Source: Streptomyces sp. H27-H1
GTDB lineage: Bacteria > Actinomycetota > Actinomycetes > Streptomycetales > Streptomycetaceae
Length of the DNA: 36,482 nucleotides
Direction of reading: 5' to 3'
Assembly: GCF_026627445.1 (NCBI RefSeq)
Contig: NZ_JAPNLJ010000065.1
Location: forward strand, 1 to 36,482
Shown here: one piece after another, positions 1 through 7,618 of the stretch
How the letters are laid out: every line of letters starts with the position of its first letter
Numbering within the stretch: position 1 is the stretch's first letter
Program-made: the position numbers and the translations under genes
The notes under the pieces: model-generated
Seen by the model: only the letters and a program-made list of their open reading frames with translations
Databases searched by the model: none
What the model was told of the DNA's origin: nothing

Positions 1-47
1 GGCTCGATCAGAGTCCACTGCTCGTCGGTGAGATCGCCTCGCGCCAT
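1..47 (-). CDS. IS5-family transposase, N-terminal fragment (runs off the window)
   Basis: On the minus strand an ATG at 47-45 opens a frame reading MARGDLTDEQWTLIEP, which continues past the left edge. This is the characteristic start of Streptomyces IS5-family DDE transposases (an RGDLTDxxW motif followed by EPLLP in full-length members). Only about 15 codons are present, so subgroup and integrity cannot be judged. The element's end probably lies near 107-127, where the outward-reading sequence ends in CCAGACAGGACCTAG. The CTAG at 124-127 could be a target duplication, but that is inference. The adjoining frame remnant at 128-437 supports insertion into a gene. Confidence 0.75.
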   Translation of the reverse strand, partial: MARGDLTDEQWTLIE

Positions 48-127
48 GACTGATGGCCTATCAAGACCGGGCCTCCACGCGCAGGCGATCTACCGAACTC
101 GTGATCCGGACTCCAGACAGGACCTAG
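48..127. mobile_element. Putative non-coding end of the IS5-family element
   Basis: About 80 bases separate the transposase start codon from the point where protein-like sequence of the neighbouring remnant stops. In such elements this stretch holds the promoter and the terminal inverted repeat. A likely repeat is the stretch ending CCAGACAGGACC around 113-124, followed by CTAG. The partner repeat lies outside the window, so the boundary is unproven. Confidence 0.45.
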
Positions 128-437
128 CCGGGCACCGGCGGCGGCTGGGCAGGCAGCCGGCTCCGCCTGGAGGACGTCGCCTTCGCGCCAGTCGAACTGG
201 AGAGCTCCGGCGGTGGGGTCGAGCAGCACCCCGCCGCCGGGCGGCGCCCACACGTACGTCGACCCCTCCTCGTCGGCGAGCCGCTCGGACCCACCGGGCC
301 CGAGCACCCCGACCTCCCCGCCCCACACCCGCCAGCCGCTGTACCACGCTCCCGTGCGCGACGAGCTCCCCCTCGGCAAGCTGCGAGGTATGCCTCAGCA
401 GGGCTTCCCGTACGAGATGCGCATCCTCGTCGCTCAT
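128..437 (-). pseudogene. Frameshifted and truncated gene remnant beside the IS element
   Basis: On the minus strand a frame opens at ATG 437 (MSDEDAHLVREALLRHTSQ) with normal codon bias. It loses that bias near 345-360, where a second frame begins to read as protein (AWYSGWRVWGGEVGVLGPGG, then a stretch rich in G, L and W with high third-position GC). Neither frame alone makes a sensible protein; joined by one frameshift they would. The second frame decays at about 128, where the IS element appears to begin. The simplest reading is a gene broken by a frameshift and an IS insertion. I do not recognise the family. Confidence 0.5.
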
Positions 438-566
438 CCCCGGACCGCACCAAGCGGGCTCTCCCGCCACAGGTCGCCGCTATGCGGACATGAAATATCG
501 CCCACCGGCCGGATTCGGCCGACGCGACTCTGGCGGTCTGGACCATTGCCTCGGCAGACTCGCCCC

Positions 567-1268
567 ATGTCACCCGATACCCAGCAGTGGACCCCGATCC
601 ACGGCCAGCCGTACCGTCCCGCCGCCTACCGGCCCGAGCGGATGCCGAGCGAGGAATCCCTGGCGCGGGCCGCCGAGTTGCGGACGCGGATGGACGAGCG
701 CAGGACCGTACGCCACTTCTCCCCCGACCCGGTGCCCGAGCAAGTGGTCCGGGACGCCATCGCGTGCGCCGCGACGGCCCCCTCCGGGGCGCACCAGCAG
801 CCCTGGACCTTCGTCCTGGTCAAGGACCCCGCGGTACGGGAGCAGATCCGGGCGGCCGCCGAGCAGGAGGAGCAGCTCTCCTACGACGGCCGCCTCGGCA
901 ACGAGTGGCTCGCGGCCCTGCGCCCCATCGGCACGGACTCCGTGAAGACCCACCTCACCGACGCCCCGGCCCTGATCGTGGTCTTCCAGCAGCGCTACTG
1001 GCTCGGCGAGGACGGCACGAAGCACAAGCACTACTACGTCGACGAGTCGGTCGGCATCGCGGTCGGCATGCTCCTGTCCGCCCTCCACCTCTCCGGCCTG
1101 GCCGCCCTGATCCACACCCCGAGCCCGATGCGCTTCCTCTCCCACGTCCTGAACCGCCCCGAGAACGAGAAGGCCTTCGCGGTCATCCCCGTCGGCTACC
1201 CTTCCCCCGACTGCGAGGTCCCGGACCTGGTCCGCAAGTCCCTCGACCAGGTCATCGTGGAGGTCTAG
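567..1268 (+). CDS. Nitroreductase-family FMN oxidoreductase
   Basis: A 233-aa protein of the FMN-dependent nitroreductase fold. An N-terminal RRTVRHFSPDPVP segment (the RRSxRxF phosphate-contacting motif) is followed by a TAPSGAHQQPWTFV segment, the signature of this superfamily and of the iodotyrosine-deiodinase/BluB-like branch. The C-terminal half carries the GLAALIHTPSPM region that normally contacts flavin. These enzymes use NAD(P)H to reduce nitroaromatics, quinones or halogenated substrates; the substrate cannot be told here. The ATG at 567 was chosen because the family motif starts about 50 residues later and upstream codons lose coding bias, although the frame is open from 213. Its stop overlaps the stop of the convergent 69-aa gene in the tetranucleotide CTAG. 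Confidence 0.88.
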   Translation: MSPDTQQWTPIHGQPYRPAAYRPERMPSEESLARAAELRTRMDERRTVRHFSPDPVPEQVVRDAIACAATAPSGAHQQPWTFVLVKDPAVREQIRAAAEQEEQLSYDGRLGNEWLAALRPIGTDSVKTHLTDAPALIVVFQQRYWLGEDGTKHKHYYVDESVGIAVGMLLSALHLSGLAALIHTPSPMRFLSHVLNRPENEKAFAVIPVGYPSPDCEVPDLVRKSLDQVIVEV

Positions 1269-1474
1269 GCCGGCGCGTCCGGTGGGGCGGGCGGCTCCTC
1301 CGCGGCGGCCGCCCGTCCGCCGAGCATCCCGGCCAGCCGCATCCCGATCCGCACCCGGTCCTCGGGCGAGCAGCCTTCCATCGCGGCCCGCACCTGCCGC
1401 AGGATGAGCCAGTCCCGCACGACCTTGGCGACTCCGAGCACGGCGGCCGTCACACAGGCCGCGGTCAGCATCAT
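1265..1474 (-). CDS. Small membrane-anchored protein of unknown function (69 aa)
   Basis: A 69-aa frame starting MMLTAACVTAAVLGVAKVV, with one hydrophobic N-terminal segment (about residues 3-19), an amphipathic basic/acidic middle and an Ala/Pro-rich tail. Its ATG overlaps the TGA of the upstream gene as ATGA (1471-1474), a classic translational-coupling arrangement that supports it being real. Family not recognised. It could be a single-pass membrane partner of the 290-aa protein encoded just upstream. Confidence 0.6.
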   Translation of the reverse strand: MMLTAACVTAAVLGVAKVVRDWLILRQVRAAMEGCSPEDRVRIGMRLAGMLGGRAAAAEEPPAPPDAPA

Positions 1475-2343
1475 CGGGTCCGTCCCCGCAGGATCTGCGG
1501 GCGTGCGGCGCAGCCCGCCTGCCGGACGGTGACCAGCGCATCTCCGAGCCCAAGCTGTCCGTGCGCGGTGGCCACCTCGTCAGGCTCGTGTCCCCCGGTC
1601 AGGTCCGGCGGGACCATCGTCAGACCGCTGCGCAGCAGACTGCGCGTCATGTGCTGCCCACTGACGGCACAGCATTCGACGACCACGCCCCGGTTGCCGT
1701 GGGTGTAGGTGTTCGCCCACCCATGCGCGGCCCCGGCTTCGTTGATCAGGGAGACCCGGCGCAGCAGGCGGCTGAGGAGCCAGTCCCGTGCCTCGCCCCA
1801 ACGGTCGTACGGCCGGCCGGTCTCGATGCCGTGCAGACGGCTCGGGTCGCGGCGCCACAGGTAGCTCGTGCCGACGCCGTCGTCGGGAAGGAGCGGTGTC
1901 CACTCCGGATGGGGATGCATCAGCCGGATGCGCGCGCCCGTCAGGAGCCCGGACAGGTGCCACTGGCCCGGGCCACCGGTCAGCCGCAGTCCGGCTACGC
2001 CCCGCATGCCACCGTATTCCGTGTCGATGCGCGGCAGCAGCTCCGCGACGACGCGGTCCGCCATGGCCGGGTGGAGGCTCAAGGTCAGCCCCCCGGGACC
2101 CGGTTCGGCCCGGGTGAACCCGAGCAGCGCGCCTTCCACCTGCTCATGGCGCAACCGGTCCGCGAGAACGAGGACGACCCCCGCCTCGAAGGCTCGCTGG
2201 CCGCCGTCCACGGCGTCCGGAACCGGCTGCACCCGTGTGATGAGGCCTTCGGCTGCCCACCTGTGGCAGACGTGGAGCGGCAGTCCCGTGGCCCGGCGGC
2301 AGATGGAGGCGGCGCGGTGGCGATTGTCGGTCCGACTGGACAT
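1471..2343 (-). CDS. Conserved-looking hypothetical protein (290 aa)
   Basis: A 290-aa protein starting MSSRTDNRHRAASICRRATG, with GAGGAG four bases before the ATG at 2343. The first 35 residues look like a short helical segment (ASICRRATGLPLHVCHRWAA) and could be a degenerate helix-turn-helix. The rest is a mixed alpha/beta region with several Trp, Arg and Gly residues (RRDPSRLHGIETGRPYDRWG). No signal peptide or membrane segment is visible. Codon bias is good throughout. I do not recognise the family. The next gene is coupled through an ATGA overlap, so the two are probably one transcript. Confidence 0.65.
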   Translation of the reverse strand: MSSRTDNRHRAASICRRATGLPLHVCHRWAAEGLITRVQPVPDAVDGGQRAFEAGVVLVLADRLRHEQVEGALLGFTRAEPGPGGLTLSLHPAMADRVVAELLPRIDTEYGGMRGVAGLRLTGGPGQWHLSGLLTGARIRLMHPHPEWTPLLPDDGVGTSYLWRRDPSRLHGIETGRPYDRWGEARDWLLSRLLRRVSLINEAGAAHGWANTYTHGNRGVVVECCAVSGQHMTRSLLRSGLTMVPPDLTGGHEPDEVATAHGQLGLGDALVTVRQAGCAARPQILRGRTR

Positions 2344-2486
2344 ACGTCTCCTCGGCCTCCGTCCCGGTGCGGACGCGTAGAGGTACGTATGTGTCCAACC
2401 TTGAAGCCCACCCCGTACGGGAACTCGTGAGAGCCCTGAGCTCCCTCGGGTAACCGGGCCCGAGTACTGGAGCGTGTCGCCGTACA

Positions 2487-2519
2487 CGACAACTACGGGC
2501 AGGTTAGCAGGAGTTGTCG
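2487..2519. promoter_or_regulatory. Inverted repeat upstream of the 290-aa gene
   Basis: CGACAACT at 2487-2494 and its exact reverse complement AGTTGTCG at 2512-2519 are separated by 17 bases. They lie about 150 bases upstream of the 290-aa gene and just past the pruA terminator. The spacing places equivalent faces roughly 2.4 helical turns apart, compatible with a dimeric regulator site. Function is inference only. Confidence 0.3.
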
Positions 2520-2533
2520 ATCGGAGAAATGGA

Positions 2534-2580
2534 AACCGCCCCCGCTCCGGACTTGGGGGTACCGGAACGGGGGCGGGGTT
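2534..2580 (-). terminator. Hairpin terminator of the proline operon
   Basis: A GC-rich inverted repeat (arms around 2536-2550 and 2562-2578, one mismatch) lies 15 bases after the pruA stop. On the minus strand it is followed by GGTTTCC, a short U run. Streptomyces terminators commonly lack a long U tract. Confidence 0.7.
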
Positions 2581-2594
2581 CAGCGGGGCGGACG

Positions 2595-4226
2595 TCAGCC
2601 CATGTGGGGGTAGCCGTACTCGGTCGGCGCGACCAGGGTCTCCTTGATGGAGCGGGTCGAGGTCCAGCGCTGCAGGTTGCTCGCCGCGCCCGCCTTGTCG
2701 TTGGTGCCGGAGGCGCGGCCGCCGCCGAAGGGCTGCTGGCCGACGACGGCGCCGGTCGACTTGTCGTTGATGTAGAAGTTGCCCGCCGCGAAGCGGAGCT
2801 TCTCCATCGCGTCGGCCGCCGCGTAGCGGTCGCCGGCGATGATCGAGCCGGTCAGGGCGTACGACGAGACGGACTCCATCTGCTCGAGCATCGCGTCGAA
2901 CTCGGCGTCCTCGTAGACGTGGATCGCCAGGACCGGGCCGAAGTACTCGGTCGTGAAGATCTCGTTCGAAGGGTCGGTGCACGCGATGACGGTCGGGCGG
3001 ACGAAGTAGCCCTTCGAGTCGTCGTACGTGCCGCCCGCGACGATCTCGCAGGTCGGGTCGGCGGCGGCGCGGTCGATGGCGGCCTTGTTCTTCGCGAAGG
3101 AGCGCTCGTCGATGACGGCGCCGACGAAGTTCGACAGGTCGCGGACGTCGCCCATGGTGATGCCGTCGACCTCGGCCGCGAAGGCCTCCTTGAAGCCGTC
3201 GTTCCAGATCGAGGCCGGGACGTAGGCGCGCGAGGACGCCGAGCACTTCTGGCCCTGGTACTCGAAGGAGCCGCGGGTCAGTGCGGTCTTCAGGGTCGCG
3301 CGGTCCGCCGACGGGTGCGCGACGACGAAGTCCTTGCCGCCGGTCTCGCCGACCAGGCGCGGGTAGGACTTGTACGACTCGATGTTGGTGCCGACGGTCT
3401 TCCACAGGTGCTGGAAGGTCTTGGTCGAACCGGTGAAGTGGATGCCCGCCAGCTCGGGGTGGGTCAGCGCCACGTCGGAGACGGCGATGCCGTCGCCCGT
3501 CACCAGGTTGATGACGCCCTTCGGCAGGCCGGCCTCCTCCAGCAGCTCCATCAGGAGGACCGCGGAGTGGGTCTGCGTCGGGGACGGCTTCCACACGACC
3601 ACGTTGCCCATCAGGGCGGGGGCGGTCGGCAGGTTGCCCGCGATGGCCGTGAAGTTGAACGGGGTGATCGCGTAGACGAAGCCCTCGAGCGGACGGTGGT
3701 CGCTGCGGTTCCACACGCCGGCGGAGTTCGCGACCGGCTGCTCGGCCAGGATCTGGCGGGCGAAGTGCACGTTGAAGCGCCAGAAGTCGACGAGCTCGCA
3801 CGGGCAGTCGATCTCGGCCTGCTGCGCGGTCTTCGACTGGCCCAGCATGGTGGAGGCGGCCAGCTTCTCGCGCCAGGGGCCGGACAGCAGCTCGGCGGCG
3901 CGCAGGATGATCGCGGCGCGGTCGTCGAAGGACATCGAGCGCCAGGCCGGGGCGGCGGCGAGGGCGGCGTCGACGGCTTCCTGCGCCTCGGTCTCGGTGG
4001 CGTTCGCGTACGTACCGATGACGGACTGGTGGTCGTGCGGCTGCACGACGTCGAAGCGCTCGCCGCCGCCCATCCGCTTGACGCCGTTGATCGTCATCGG
4101 GAGGTCGATCGGGTTCTCGGACAGCTGCTTCAGCTGCGTTTCGAGGCGCGCGCGCTCCGGAGTACCGGGGGCGTACGAGTGGACCGGCTCGTTGACCGGC
4201 GCGGGGACCTGGGTTACGGCGTCCAT
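2595..4226 (-). CDS. pruA: L-glutamate gamma-semialdehyde dehydrogenase (1-pyrroline-5-carboxylate dehydrogenase)
   Basis: A 543-aa aldehyde dehydrogenase that oxidises glutamate-5-semialdehyde, the hydrolysis product of 1-pyrroline-5-carboxylate, to glutamate with NAD+. This is the second step of proline catabolism. The fold is complete: Asn191 in TPFNFTA (oxyanion hole), Glu294 in LVGETGG (general base) and Cys328 in GQKCSASSR (nucleophile). Length and the N-terminal extension match the monofunctional P5CDH family rather than bifunctional PutA. An AGGAG element lies about 10 bases before the ATG. It sits 51 bases downstream of proline dehydrogenase on the same strand, with a hairpin after its stop, so the two form an operon. 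Catalytic residues are all present; assignment is secure. Confidence 0.97.
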   Translation of the reverse strand: MDAVTQVPAPVNEPVHSYAPGTPERARLETQLKQLSENPIDLPMTINGVKRMGGGERFDVVQPHDHQSVIGTYANATETEAQEAVDAALAAAPAWRSMSFDDRAAIILRAAELLSGPWREKLAASTMLGQSKTAQQAEIDCPCELVDFWRFNVHFARQILAEQPVANSAGVWNRSDHRPLEGFVYAITPFNFTAIAGNLPTAPALMGNVVVWKPSPTQTHSAVLLMELLEEAGLPKGVINLVTGDGIAVSDVALTHPELAGIHFTGSTKTFQHLWKTVGTNIESYKSYPRLVGETGGKDFVVAHPSADRATLKTALTRGSFEYQGQKCSASSRAYVPASIWNDGFKEAFAAEVDGITMGDVRDLSNFVGAVIDERSFAKNKAAIDRAAADPTCEIVAGGTYDDSKGYFVRPTVIACTDPSNEIFTTEYFGPVLAIHVYEDAEFDAMLEQMESVSSYALTGSIIAGDRYAAADAMEKLRFAAGNFYINDKSTGAVVGQQPFGGGRASGTNDKAGAASNLQRWTSTRSIKETLVAPTEYGYPHMG

Positions 4227-4240
4227 GGGGCTGGAACTCC

Positions 4241-4280
4241 TTGAGCTAGGGGGCGGGCCTTGAGCTAGTGGGAGGGCCTA
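4241..4280. repeat. Two tandem copies of a 20-bp unit in the proline operon spacer
   Basis: Positions 4241-4260 and 4261-4280 are near-identical 20-bp copies (ttgagctagggggcgggcct and tgagctagtgggagggccta, offset by one base). The copy nearest proline dehydrogenase includes its TAG stop. The duplication makes up most of the 51-base spacer and lies just before the pruA ribosome binding site. It is probably a slippage duplication; an effect on coupling is possible. Confidence 0.6.
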
Positions 4281-5204
4281 GTTCTTGGTGATCATCGAGC
4301 GGAGGAAGAAGAGCAGGTTGGCCGGCTTCTCCGCGAGGCGCCGCATGAAGTAGCCGTACCAGTCGGTCCCGTACGCCGTGTAGACGCGCATCCGGTGGCC
4401 CTCGGCGGCCAGCCGCAGGTGCTCCTCGCCGCGGATGCCGTACAGCATCTGGAACTCGTACTCGTCGAGCTTGCGGCCCGCCTTGCGGGCGAGCTCCTGG
4501 CCGATGGCGATCAGGCGCGGGTCGTGGGACCCGATCATGGGGTAGCCCTCGCCCTCCATCAGGATCCTCAGGATGCGGACGTACGCCTTGTCGATCTCGG
4601 CCTTGTCCTGGTAGGCGACCTCGGCGGGCTCCTTGTAGGCGCCCTTCACGATGCGTACGCGGCTGCCGGCGGCGGCCAGGCGGCGGGCGTCGGCCTCGGT
4701 GCGGAACAGGTACGCCTGGATCACGCAGCCGGTCTGCGGGAACTCGCGGCGCAGCTCCTCGTGGATGGCGAACATCGAGTCGAGGGTGGTGTGGTCCTCG
4801 GCGTCCAGGGTCACGGTGGTGCCGATGGCGGCGGCGGCCTCGACGACCGGGCGGACGTTGGCGAGGGCGAGCTCGTGGCCGCCTTCCAGCGCCTGGCCGA
4901 ACATGGACAGCTTCACCGACATCTCGACGGTCTCGCCGAGGCCCAGGGGGACGAGCTGCTCGATGAGCTGGAGGTACGCGTCGCGCGCGGCGTGGGACTG
5001 CTCCACGGTGGTGATGTCCTCGCCGACGACGTCGAGGGTCACCTCCAGGCCCTTGCCCGTCAGGTCCTCGACGATCGGGATGACCTGGTCGACCGTCTCA
5101 CCGGGGATGAACCGGTTCACCACGGGCTTGGTCACCGGGGCGGCAGAGACGATTCGGCGCATCTTGTCGCTGCGCGAGGCGGCGAGGATCGCGGGACCCA
5201 GCAC
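4278..5204 (-). CDS. Proline dehydrogenase (monofunctional, FAD-dependent)
   Basis: A 308-aa protein of the PRODH beta/alpha-barrel family, which oxidises L-proline to 1-pyrroline-5-carboxylate and passes electrons through FAD to the respiratory chain. Visible family features are the LDAEDHTT strand, QAYLFRTEADA, RIVKGAYKEP with its conserved lysine, and the final YGYFMRRLAEKPAN helix whose Arg pair and Glu contact the substrate. The length equals that of stand-alone bacterial PRODH (putA/pruB-type genes). The GTG at 5204 was chosen over the frame opening at 5363: GGAGG lies six bases upstream, and the protein then starts at the family's usual point (LGPAILAASRSDKMRRIV). It is transcribed with pruA and divergently from the PucR-type regulator. 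Confidence 0.95.
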   Translation of the reverse strand: MLGPAILAASRSDKMRRIVSAAPVTKPVVNRFIPGETVDQVIPIVEDLTGKGLEVTLDVVGEDITTVEQSHAARDAYLQLIEQLVPLGLGETVEMSVKLSMFGQALEGGHELALANVRPVVEAAAAIGTTVTLDAEDHTTLDSMFAIHEELRREFPQTGCVIQAYLFRTEADARRLAAAGSRVRIVKGAYKEPAEVAYQDKAEIDKAYVRILRILMEGEGYPMIGSHDPRLIAIGQELARKAGRKLDEYEFQMLYGIRGEEHLRLAAEGHRMRVYTAYGTDWYGYFMRRLAEKPANLLFFLRSMITKN

Positions 5205-5329
5205 GGGGGACCTCCAACGGGTGGCGGGCAGAAGCAGACATTCGACCCGCGCCGGGACGACGGAGGCCATAGGGAAAACGCAAGTAAAACCACCGTGAAA
5301 CCTAGGGATCTCCCCGATCCTCTGCCATC

Positions 5330-5339
5330 GACAGCTGTC
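5330..5339. promoter_or_regulatory. Palindrome GACAGCTGTC in the divergent proline-locus promoter region
   Basis: A perfect 10-bp palindrome lies in the 200-base region shared by the proline operon and its divergent regulator. It is 126 bases before the dehydrogenase start and 68 before the regulator start. It is the clearest operator-like element there. Binding by the neighbouring regulator is inference. Confidence 0.35.
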
Positions 5340-5406
5340 ACGCATCCGTGGCCCGGATCTCATACATCTGTCTGAAGAGCGGCCGCGGGGGTGGGAGAAT
5401 GTGCGG

Positions 5407-6720
5407 GTGAAGGGCGATTACCAGGACCTGGTGGACGAGATTTCGGCGCTGCTCGGCGCTCCGGCGACGCTGGAGAACCGGGACTTCCGCCTCATCGCCT
5501 TCGGCGCGCACGACAGCGACGACGACCTGGCCATGGATCCGGTGCGCACCCGCTCGATCCTGACCCGCCAGTCGACGGCGGCCGTCCGGTCCTGGTTCGA
5601 GGGCTTCGGCATCGCCCGCGCCACCGGCCCGGTCAGGATCCCGGCGGCCCCGGACGCCGGCGTCTTCCGGGGGCGCGTCTGCCTGCCGGTGCGCCACCGC
5701 GGGATCGTCCAGGGCTACGTATGGCTCCTCGATCAGGAACCCGGCCCCGACGCGGCCGCGCTGGCCGCCGCCATGGAGGTGGCCCAGCGGATCGGGCTGC
5801 TCCTCGCGGAGGAGGCCCGGGCGGGGGCCGATCTGTCCCGGGAGTTCCTCGCGGTGCTCACCGCCGGGCGCGGCTGGCAGCAGGACATGGCCGTGGCCGC
5901 GCTACGGGTGGCACTCGGTCCGGGCGGCGAAGGACCGCACGCCGCGGTCTGTCTGAGCCCGTGGCCCGGCGAGGCCCCGGCTTCGGTCCCGGGAGCCGCG
6001 GCCGTGTGCGTGGTCCCCTCGCGGGGGGCCGGCGCGCAGGAACCCCGCCCGGGCGGCGGCGGCCCGGCGGGGCCCTCCCTCGCGGTCCTGATCCGCCTGC
6101 GCGGCACGGACCCGCTGGCTCCGGCCCTCACGGCGATCTCCCGGCTGATGCCGGGGGCGGCCGGCGGTGCGGGCACGGGCACCGGGGCGGGGGGCCTCGG
6201 CTCCGGCACCGGCACCGGCGGTGGGAAGGCCCGGACCACGCCCGCCGGCGCCAAGGACGGCTCCCCCGTACACCCCGCCGGGGCGGCCTCCGGGGCGGCC
6301 ACAGGAATGACCGCCGGGGTGTCGGACCCCGTGCGGGCGCTCACCGGGCTGCCCGCCGCCTGGCAGCAGGCCACCGCCGCCGCCCGGGCCGCCGCCGCCG
6401 GGCCGCGGCTCGGCCCGGTCGCGCAGTGGTCCGCGATCGGGCCCTACCGCATGCTGGCGTCCGTCGCCGAGGAGGCCTTGGACGACCCGGTGGCCCGCGC
6501 ACTCCTCGGCCCGGCCAACCCCGAACTGGCCCGTACCGCCGAGGTGTTCCTGGACTGCGCCGGCCAGGCGGGCCGCGCGGCGGCGGCCCTGGGCATCCAC
6601 CGCCAGACCCTCTACTACCGCCTCTCCAGGGTGGAGCAGCTGACCGGCCTCGACCTGGACGAGGGCGAGGACCGCCTGCTCCTCCACATGGCCCTCAAGG
6701 CCACCCGCCTGCACGGTTGA
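5407..6720 (+). CDS. PucR/CdaR-type transcriptional regulator of proline catabolism
   Basis: A 437-aa regulator with an N-terminal sensory region and a C-terminal PucR-type helix-turn-helix (AALGIHRQTLYYRLSRVEQL, about residues 395-415). The latter is the hallmark of PucR/CdaR-family activators such as PutR of proline loci. Its divergent position next to proline dehydrogenase suggests it senses proline and activates that operon. Residues about 255-310 are a Gly/Thr/Ala-rich low-complexity linker, unlike the compact middle domain of most relatives. GTG codons occur at 5401 and 5407; the second is preferred because GGGAG at 5393-5397 is then nine bases away instead of three. Assignment of the DNA-binding domain is firm; ligand and targets are inferred from context. 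Confidence 0.88.
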   Translation: MKGDYQDLVDEISALLGAPATLENRDFRLIAFGAHDSDDDLAMDPVRTRSILTRQSTAAVRSWFEGFGIARATGPVRIPAAPDAGVFRGRVCLPVRHRGIVQGYVWLLDQEPGPDAAALAAAMEVAQRIGLLLAEEARAGADLSREFLAVLTAGRGWQQDMAVAALRVALGPGGEGPHAAVCLSPWPGEAPASVPGAAAVCVVPSRGAGAQEPRPGGGGPAGPSLAVLIRLRGTDPLAPALTAISRLMPGAAGGAGTGTGAGGLGSGTGTGGGKARTTPAGAKDGSPVHPAGAASGAATGMTAGVSDPVRALTGLPAAWQQATAAARAAAAGPRLGPVAQWSAIGPYRMLASVAEEALDDPVARALLGPANPELARTAEVFLDCAGQAGRAAAALGIHRQTLYYRLSRVEQLTGLDLDEGEDRLLLHMALKATRLHG

Positions 6721-6752
6721 CCCAGGGCCCGATCCGCGGGGAGCGCCCACGG

Positions 6753-7508
6753 TCAGGTCCGGCTCCGCGCGGGTGCGGTGAGGCGGCCGGCGGCTTCGAG
6801 CCGGGTCAGGCGATGGTGTTCGCGCTGCGCCCAGCGCCTTACCCGGTCGGGCTCGAGGGGGGCGCCGTGGCCGACGTGCAGGGTGGTGGGGTTCAGGGCC
6901 AGCATCGCCCGGAGGCTGGCGAGGTTGCCGGCCGGGTCGTCGTGGAAGGGCGGGTTGGCGGGTCGTCCGGGGACGAGACCCATGAAGGAGTTGGCGACGA
7001 GGTCACCGGCGACGAGGTCCCCCTCCTCGGTGAGGACGCAGACGGAGCCCGCGGTGTGCCCGGGGGTGCACATGACGCGCCCTTCGACACCGAAGTCCTC
7101 CAGGCCGGTCTCGGCGCTGATCAGCACGTCGGGCTCGAACGGTTCGACCTGGACGTGGAGTTCCTTGCGGCGGGCCATGGCACGGCCCATCGGCCCGGTC
7201 GGCCGGTACGGTTCGCGGGCCCGGCCGGAACGGAACGGTCCGAGGTCGGCGACGTGGGCCGCGACGGGCGCGCCGGTGAGGCGGTGCAGCTCGGCGGCGG
7301 AACCGAAGTGGTCGATGTGGCCGTGGGTGATGACTATCAGGGAGACGTCGGCCGGGTCCACCCCGTACTCCGTGATCCGGTCGATGATCCGCCGGCCGCT
7401 GCCGGGCGTCCCGGCGTCGACGATCACCGGTCGGCGGCCCAGCAGCAGGTAGGCGTTGACCGCGTGCCGGCCCAGGACCGGGATCGGGAGGACCTTCGTA
7501 CGGGACAT
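6753..7508 (-). CDS. Metallo-beta-lactamase-fold hydrolase
   Basis: A 251-aa MBL-fold protein. The zinc-binding motif THGHIDH is at residues 61-67, the third-ligand region at CTPGHTAGS (about 147-155), the bridging Asp at DLVAGDLVANS, and the last His in LHVGHGAPL. This is a complete two-metal site of the glyoxalase II/hydrolase type. The VDAGTPGSG loop after beta-strand 2 is also typical. It has no signal peptide, so it is cytoplasmic, and the substrate cannot be inferred. TGGAG lies six bases upstream of the ATG. It converges on the PucR-type regulator with only 32 bases between stops. Confidence 0.9.
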   Translation of the reverse strand: MSRTKVLPIPVLGRHAVNAYLLLGRRPVIVDAGTPGSGRRIIDRITEYGVDPADVSLIVITHGHIDHFGSAAELHRLTGAPVAAHVADLGPFRSGRAREPYRPTGPMGRAMARRKELHVQVEPFEPDVLISAETGLEDFGVEGRVMCTPGHTAGSVCVLTEEGDLVAGDLVANSFMGLVPGRPANPPFHDDPAGNLASLRAMLALNPTTLHVGHGAPLEPDRVRRWAQREHHRLTRLEAAGRLTAPARSRT

Positions 7509-7580
7509 GGCGTGCTCCAGGGTGTCGCGGCGGCCGCGGGTGCGGGCATGCCTGGGATCCGCCGGGCGGCGGTTGGCGGT

Positions 7581-7608
7581 GCGTGGCGCGTGGCGCGTGG
7601 CGCGTGGT
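7581..7608. repeat. Four tandem copies of a 7-bp unit (GCGTGGC)
   Basis: GCGTGGC is repeated three times exactly and a fourth time as GCGTGGT, between the AraC-type regulator stop (7619) and the start of the MBL hydrolase (7508). A 7-bp microsatellite of this kind is prone to slippage. No function is evident, although it lies within 75 bases upstream of the hydrolase start. Confidence 0.7.
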
Positions 7609-7618
7609 GCGGGGATGG

